9,869 nt of DNA from Lachnospiraceae bacterium (lineage in GTDB: Bacteria; Bacillota; Clostridia; Lachnospirales; Lachnospiraceae), in the NCBI GenBank assembly GCA_900770325.1, contig CAAGKE010000118.1:1-9869 (forward strand). Reading direction: 5' to 3'. Below, in pieces: positions 6,891-9,869 of this stretch. The position numbers and the translations under genes were made by a program. Under the pieces are notes generated by a model that made no database searches, was not told where the DNA came from, and saw nothing but the letters and a program-made list of their open reading frames with translations. Every line of letters starts with the position of its first letter. Within the stretch, counting starts at the first letter, position 1.

Positions 6891-6906
6891 TAAATTCCAG
6901 AATTTA
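6891..6906. repeat. Short perfect inverted repeat at edge of accessory insert
   Basis: TAAATTC (6891-6897) and GAATTTA (6900-6906) form a perfect 7-base palindrome separated by CA. It lies between the truncated ankyrin-like tail and the end of the surface-protein gene. It has no T tract and is AT-rich, so it is a poor terminator; it could be an operator-like site or a junction scar. Confidence 0.35.
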
Positions 6907-6930
6907 CAGAAACCATTATTGCAACAGCTT

Positions 6931-9606
6931 TTATTTTTTTACAATTATCTTTTTCTTACTGCACCAGTTACTGTAGTATTTCTTTCCATTCACCGTCCGG
7001 TAGCTTCGAATCCTGATATAATAACTTTTCCCGCGAAGCAGACCGCAGATCACTTTACTGCTGCTGCCGGATTTTACAGATACCGTCTTATAGGTCTTAA
7101 AACTGCTTCTGCGTGAATACTGAATCTGATAACCGGAGCTGCCGGATACCTTCTTCCAGGACACTGTAATATTTCCTCTGGTTTTAGAAACCACCTTCTG
7201 CCCCGTCACCGTCTTGGGAAGAATACGGAAGGTAATCTTCTTCGTTCCCGTATAGTTTCCGATTCCCTTTACGGTAATGGTGGCGGTTCCCACCGCCTTA
7301 TTTTTGGAATAGGACAGAGAATAATCGGTGCCCCGCACCAGACTGCGGCTTCCGTTCTTCACCGTAATTCCGGGAGTCAGGCTTTTTCCGGTATAGGTCT
7401 TATCCGCCACTTTGCCATAAGTTAGACCGGTTATGGATTTCTTTTTAATCTGAAATGTCACCGTCTTTGTGCCGCTGTATCTCCCTGTTCCCTGAATTAC
7501 AATATATCCGGTACCGGCTTTTATATTATTTCTGTAGGTCAGTCGGTAATCGGTATTCATTTTCAGCGTACTCGTTCCAAACTTCACTGTAACTGCCGGC
7601 GTAATACTGTTTCCTGTATAAGTCCGTGCCGCTATGGAAGAGACAGTGGCATGGGCCAGCGTATCTCCCTGTTTGCACCGGGTGCAGACTCCATTCACAT
7701 AATTGTGTCCCAATGCCGGCAAAATCACTTTTTTTGTATGATCTGTTGTACAGCTTCTTGTGCAGGTGTAAAGAATATATCCGGCAGACGTACAGGTGGC
7801 CGCCGCCCGGCCTGTCTCCCGATAATCATGCCTGGTCAGATCTGCCGTTCCTTCATATTCACTTCTGTAAGTACAGCCGCAGGAAGAACAGGTATATAAG
7901 GTATAGGCCGGTTCCACGCAGGTAGCCGCCACCTGCACCCCCTGATCCCAGCTATGAGAACCTGCATCGCAGGGATCCAGACTGGCAGAGGAAAGTTCCG
8001 GATAAACAAACAGGGTGGTTTTCCCGGTTTCTGATCCACTAAAGTTCCCATTGCTGATTCTGCCGGATGTAATGTCTCCCACCATAAAGTAATCATGGAT
8101 GTATCCGCTGCTTTTATCATCCCAGGTCACATCTGTCAGATACCAAGCACCGGCCATATAGACACCATTCCACATATGCCCTTCCGAAGCGCCGCTCCTC
8201 GTCACAGTACCCCCGATCAGCACACAGGGGATTCCCAGCCGCTCACACAGGATCTTGTAAGCCTTTGCATATCCTTCGCAGACCACTCCGGCCCCCACGC
8301 TGTCTATAAAGGCTCCCGCCGCACAGAAAATACGATAATCGCCGGCCTCCTCATACGTGCCTAAAGCAGCCGAATCATAATACAGCCGTTCGCACAGATA
8401 ATCATGCGCTGCCCGTGCCAGTTCCAACGCATCCACAGTACCGTCCTGATTCCCTTTTCCGTCCGCCTCTTCCCGGATCCGGCTCACAGCCTGAGTCACA
8501 CCGCCTTGAAACGAATCCATCAGAGTTTCCGCACCTTCAAAGGCAATCTTCGGGGTATAAGTGATTCCGGACAAGTACCCTATCCATCCGGCGGCGCTGC
8601 TTCCGTAGGCCCCCACCTTAAAGCTGTAGGTGCCTCCCCGGAGCCAGAAAACCTCCGGATGATCGTAAATAAACGCATCAATAGAGGACTGCATGGCAAA
8701 TACCACCTCAGCCCGGAATTCCTGATACTCCTCCGTGGTCTGGTCGATCTGCCGGATCCCGCTCTCATTTGTTATCACATCTGCCTGAAAGGTGACCGGG
8801 CTTTCCGAACGTCCATATGTCAGGGTCATGCTACCCGTATTTCCGGATGTCACGTAATAATCCACTCTCGCGTCATAAAACAGCCGGGATATCTCATCCA
8901 GCTGATTCCCAAAGCACCCGGAAAATGAAGTCAGGTTAAAAGCCTTGATCCCAAACGACAAACTTTCAGAAACCACTGCCGGATCTGAAAGCTCCAGAGT
9001 TTCCGAAACCAGGAAAAGCTCCTCATTCTCCTCCGGATCCTCGATCAGACCATTCGATTCGTCCTCCCCGATCCGGCTCTCCGTCTCCTCTTCCTCCAGC
9101 AGAAGCACATCTGACTCTGTTTCTGTATCCGTCACAGTTTCCGTACCGGAACCCTCCTGGACAGCATCCCCCGACTCTTCAGAGACAATCTCACTCTCCC
9201 GGAAATTCAGGCCCTCGCTCTCATCAGAAGCCAGCTCATCGCTCTCTCCGGAAACCAGTGCATCGCTCTCATCAGAAACCAGCTCACCGCCCCCGCCGGA
9301 AACCAGTGCATCGCTCTCATCAGAAACCAGCTCACCGCCCCCGCCGAAAACCAGTGCATCGCTCTCATCAGAAACCAACTCACCACTCTCTCCGGAAACC
9401 AGTGTGTCACCCTCTTCAGAAACCAGCGCACCGCCATCTCCGGAAATCAGTGCATCGCTCTCATCAGGAAGCAGCTCACCGCCATCTCCGGAAACCAGCA
9501 CATCGCTCTCTCCGGAAAAAAGCATGGCTTCCTCCGCCCATATTCCTGCGCTTCCCTGAAGCGCCAGCATAACTGCCAGAATCACACTTATCCATCGTTT
9601 CTTCAT
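6931..9606 (-). CDS. Secreted multidomain protein with transglutaminase-like domain
   Basis: This is an 891-residue exported protein. A Sec signal peptide (MKKRW, then hydrophobic ISVILAVMLAL, cleavage near AGIWA-EE, about 24) is followed by an acidic Ser/Gly/Asp/Glu repeat stalk (about 30-135) and more Glu/Ser/Thr-rich linker (to about 215). Residues 220-350 form an unassigned domain. A transglutaminase-like core follows (about 390-510), with C443 in GVVCEGYAKAYKILC, H477 in GHMWNGVY and D492 in WYLTDVTWDD, an intact Cys-His-Asp triad. Next come a Cys-rich segment (about 545-648; TCSSCGC, HNYVNGVCTRC), two beta-repeat domains of about 66 residues (658-723, 733-798; both with YTGxSxTP and TDYxLxY) and a C-terminal fibronectin III-like domain (about 799-889). 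There is no LPXTG motif or SLH domain, so attachment, if any, is not covalent by sortase. GAGGTGA precedes the ATG. Cell-surface crosslinking or protease-like activity is inferred; the substrate is unknown. Confidence 0.88.
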   Translation of the reverse strand: MKKRWISVILAVMLALQGSAGIWAEEAMLFSGESDVLVSGDGGELLPDESDALISGDGGALVSEEGDTLVSGESGELVSDESDALVFGGGGELVSDESDALVSGGGGELVSDESDALVSGESDELASDESEGLNFRESEIVSEESGDAVQEGSGTETVTDTETESDVLLLEEEETESRIGEDESNGLIEDPEENEELFLVSETLELSDPAVVSESLSFGIKAFNLTSFSGCFGNQLDEISRLFYDARVDYYVTSGNTGSMTLTYGRSESPVTFQADVITNESGIRQIDQTTEEYQEFRAEVVFAMQSSIDAFIYDHPEVFWLRGGTYSFKVGAYGSSAAGWIGYLSGITYTPKIAFEGAETLMDSFQGGVTQAVSRIREEADGKGNQDGTVDALELARAAHDYLCERLYYDSAALGTYEEAGDYRIFCAAGAFIDSVGAGVVCEGYAKAYKILCERLGIPCVLIGGTVTRSGASEGHMWNGVYMAGAWYLTDVTWDDKSSGYIHDYFMVGDITSGRISNGNFSGSETGKTTLFVYPELSSASLDPCDAGSHSWDQGVQVAATCVEPAYTLYTCSSCGCTYRSEYEGTADLTRHDYRETGRAAATCTSAGYILYTCTRSCTTDHTKKVILPALGHNYVNGVCTRCKQGDTLAHATVSSIAARTYTGNSITPAVTVKFGTSTLKMNTDYRLTYRNNIKAGTGYIVIQGTGRYSGTKTVTFQIKKKSITGLTYGKVADKTYTGKSLTPGITVKNGSRSLVRGTDYSLSYSKNKAVGTATITVKGIGNYTGTKKITFRILPKTVTGQKVVSKTRGNITVSWKKVSGSSGYQIQYSRRSSFKTYKTVSVKSGSSSKVICGLLRGKSYYIRIRSYRTVNGKKYYSNWCSKKKIIVKK
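9203..9514 (-). repeat. 48-bp tandem repeats (24-bp half units) in the surface-protein stalk
   Basis: About six and a half units of 48 bp encode 16-residue blocks of the type ELVSDESDALVSGGGG. Each is built of two related 24-bp halves, all opening on the coding strand with CTG-GTTTC-like Leu-Val-Ser codons. Units at 9251-9298 and 9299-9346 are identical base for base, while the outer units at 9203, 9395 and 9443 have diverged. Both period lengths are multiples of three, so gain or loss of units keeps the frame. No unique spacers are present, ruling out a CRISPR array. Confidence 0.9.
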
Positions 9607-9641
9607 TTGTCACCTCATGTTAAAAAGACATTTAAAAACAA

Positions 9642-9687
9642 ACACATATCTCTCAGAAAGCATTTTAAAGACACCCTTATCCGGGAT
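9642..9687. repeat. 46-bp direct repeat, copy 1, upstream of surface-protein gene
   Basis: Aligned without gaps to 9823-9868, 33 of 46 bases agree, including ATCTCT, CATTT and CCCTTA blocks at identical spacing. Its end contains the short palindrome TTATCC-G-GGATAA (9677-9689). This copy lies only about 35 bases upstream of the surface-protein start and would be in its leader RNA. The offset of 181 bp is not a multiple of three, arguing against a protein-coding repeat. Confidence 0.6.
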
Positions 9688-9822
9688 AAAATCCACTCTC
9701 TGCTAAAACTCAGGCTGCTATTCATATACCACTGTTTATACGTCACCTTTCGCGGAATGTTTACACATAGAACATACCATTATGATACATTTGGCATGAT
9801 GAAACCAGACGTTTCGAAGCAG

Positions 9823-9868
9823 GCGCACATCTCTAAGGAAACATTTCAGGGACGCCCTTAGCTGAGAT
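9823..9868. repeat. 46-bp direct repeat, copy 2, with stem-loop
   Basis: This is the second copy of the repeat at 9642-9687. It folds on its own: CATCTC-TAAGG (9828-9838) pairs with CCTTA-gct-GAGATG (9856-9869), an 11-base-pair stem with a three-base bulge and a 17-base loop. The stem reaches the last base of the window and might extend further. The 263 bases between the surface-protein start and the window end hold these two repeats and otherwise no convincing gene or consensus promoter. Confidence 0.6.
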
Positions 9869-9869
9869 G

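Noticed and set aside
9203..9514. CRISPR array
   Set aside because: Repeats are contiguous 48-bp units with no unique spacers and they encode an in-frame protein stalk.
8945..9559. Long Ser/Pro-rich plus-strand frames opposite the surface-protein stalk
   Set aside because: They are open because the 24/48-bp repeats are multiples of three and lack stops in several frames; the minus-strand frame has the signal peptide and recognisable domains.
9607..9861. 84-residue plus-strand frame at the right end
   Set aside because: No convincing ribosome site, composition typical of random frame, and the repeated 46-bp segments within it are in different frames, so the repeat is not protein-coding.

Overview
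The window reads as chromosomal DNA of an anaerobic Gram-positive gut bacterium, most likely a Clostridia/Lachnospiraceae-type member. The grounds are strong AGGAGG-type ribosome binding sites, a cytoplasmic LacI-like sensor fused to a GGDEF domain, and a secreted transglutaminase-like protein with Cys-rich, beta-repeat and fibronectin III modules. This assignment is inference from gene style; no rRNA or marker gene is present.

Left part (1-2700, minus strand): a compact operon from a near-consensus promoter (TTGAAA-17-TATAGT, 2672-2700). It encodes a MotA/TolQ/ExbB/ZorA-like ion-channel protein with a long cytoplasmic tail (1282-2640), a MotB/ZorB/OmpA-like peptidoglycan-binding partner with a very long coiled coil (253-1266), and a previously easy-to-miss 47-residue, extremely basic small protein (89-232). 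It ends at a strong hairpin (1-47). Together these look like a proton- or sodium-driven stator resembling the ZorAB core of Zorya anti-phage systems, but without any known Zorya effector gene. This is the best candidate in the window for an undescribed system.

Middle (2701-5517, plus strand): a back-to-back promoter drives a 759-residue diguanylate cyclase (periplasmic-binding-protein-like sensor, GAF-like middle, intact GGDEF with RxxD inhibitory site), followed 16 bases later by a GatB/YqeY-domain protein. The two are probably co-transcribed.

Accessory insert (about 5518-6930): a visibly more A+T-rich minus-strand gene for a DUF1016/YhcG-type PDDEXK nuclease. Its start codon overlaps, in ATGA fashion, the stop codon of a truncated upstream frame that resembles the last repeat of an ankyrin protein. 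A compact GC-rich hairpin lies on the yqeY side and a short palindrome on the other side. This looks like the remains of a transferred two-gene module.

Right part (6931-9869, minus strand): a large secreted protein with signal peptide, an acidic Ser/Gly/Asp/Glu repeat stalk built from 24/48-bp DNA repeats, a transglutaminase-like Cys-His-Asp domain, a Cys-rich segment, two beta-repeat domains and a C-terminal FN3-like domain. Its upstream flank carries two copies of a 46-bp direct repeat 181 bp apart, one of which folds into a stem-loop at the very edge of the window.
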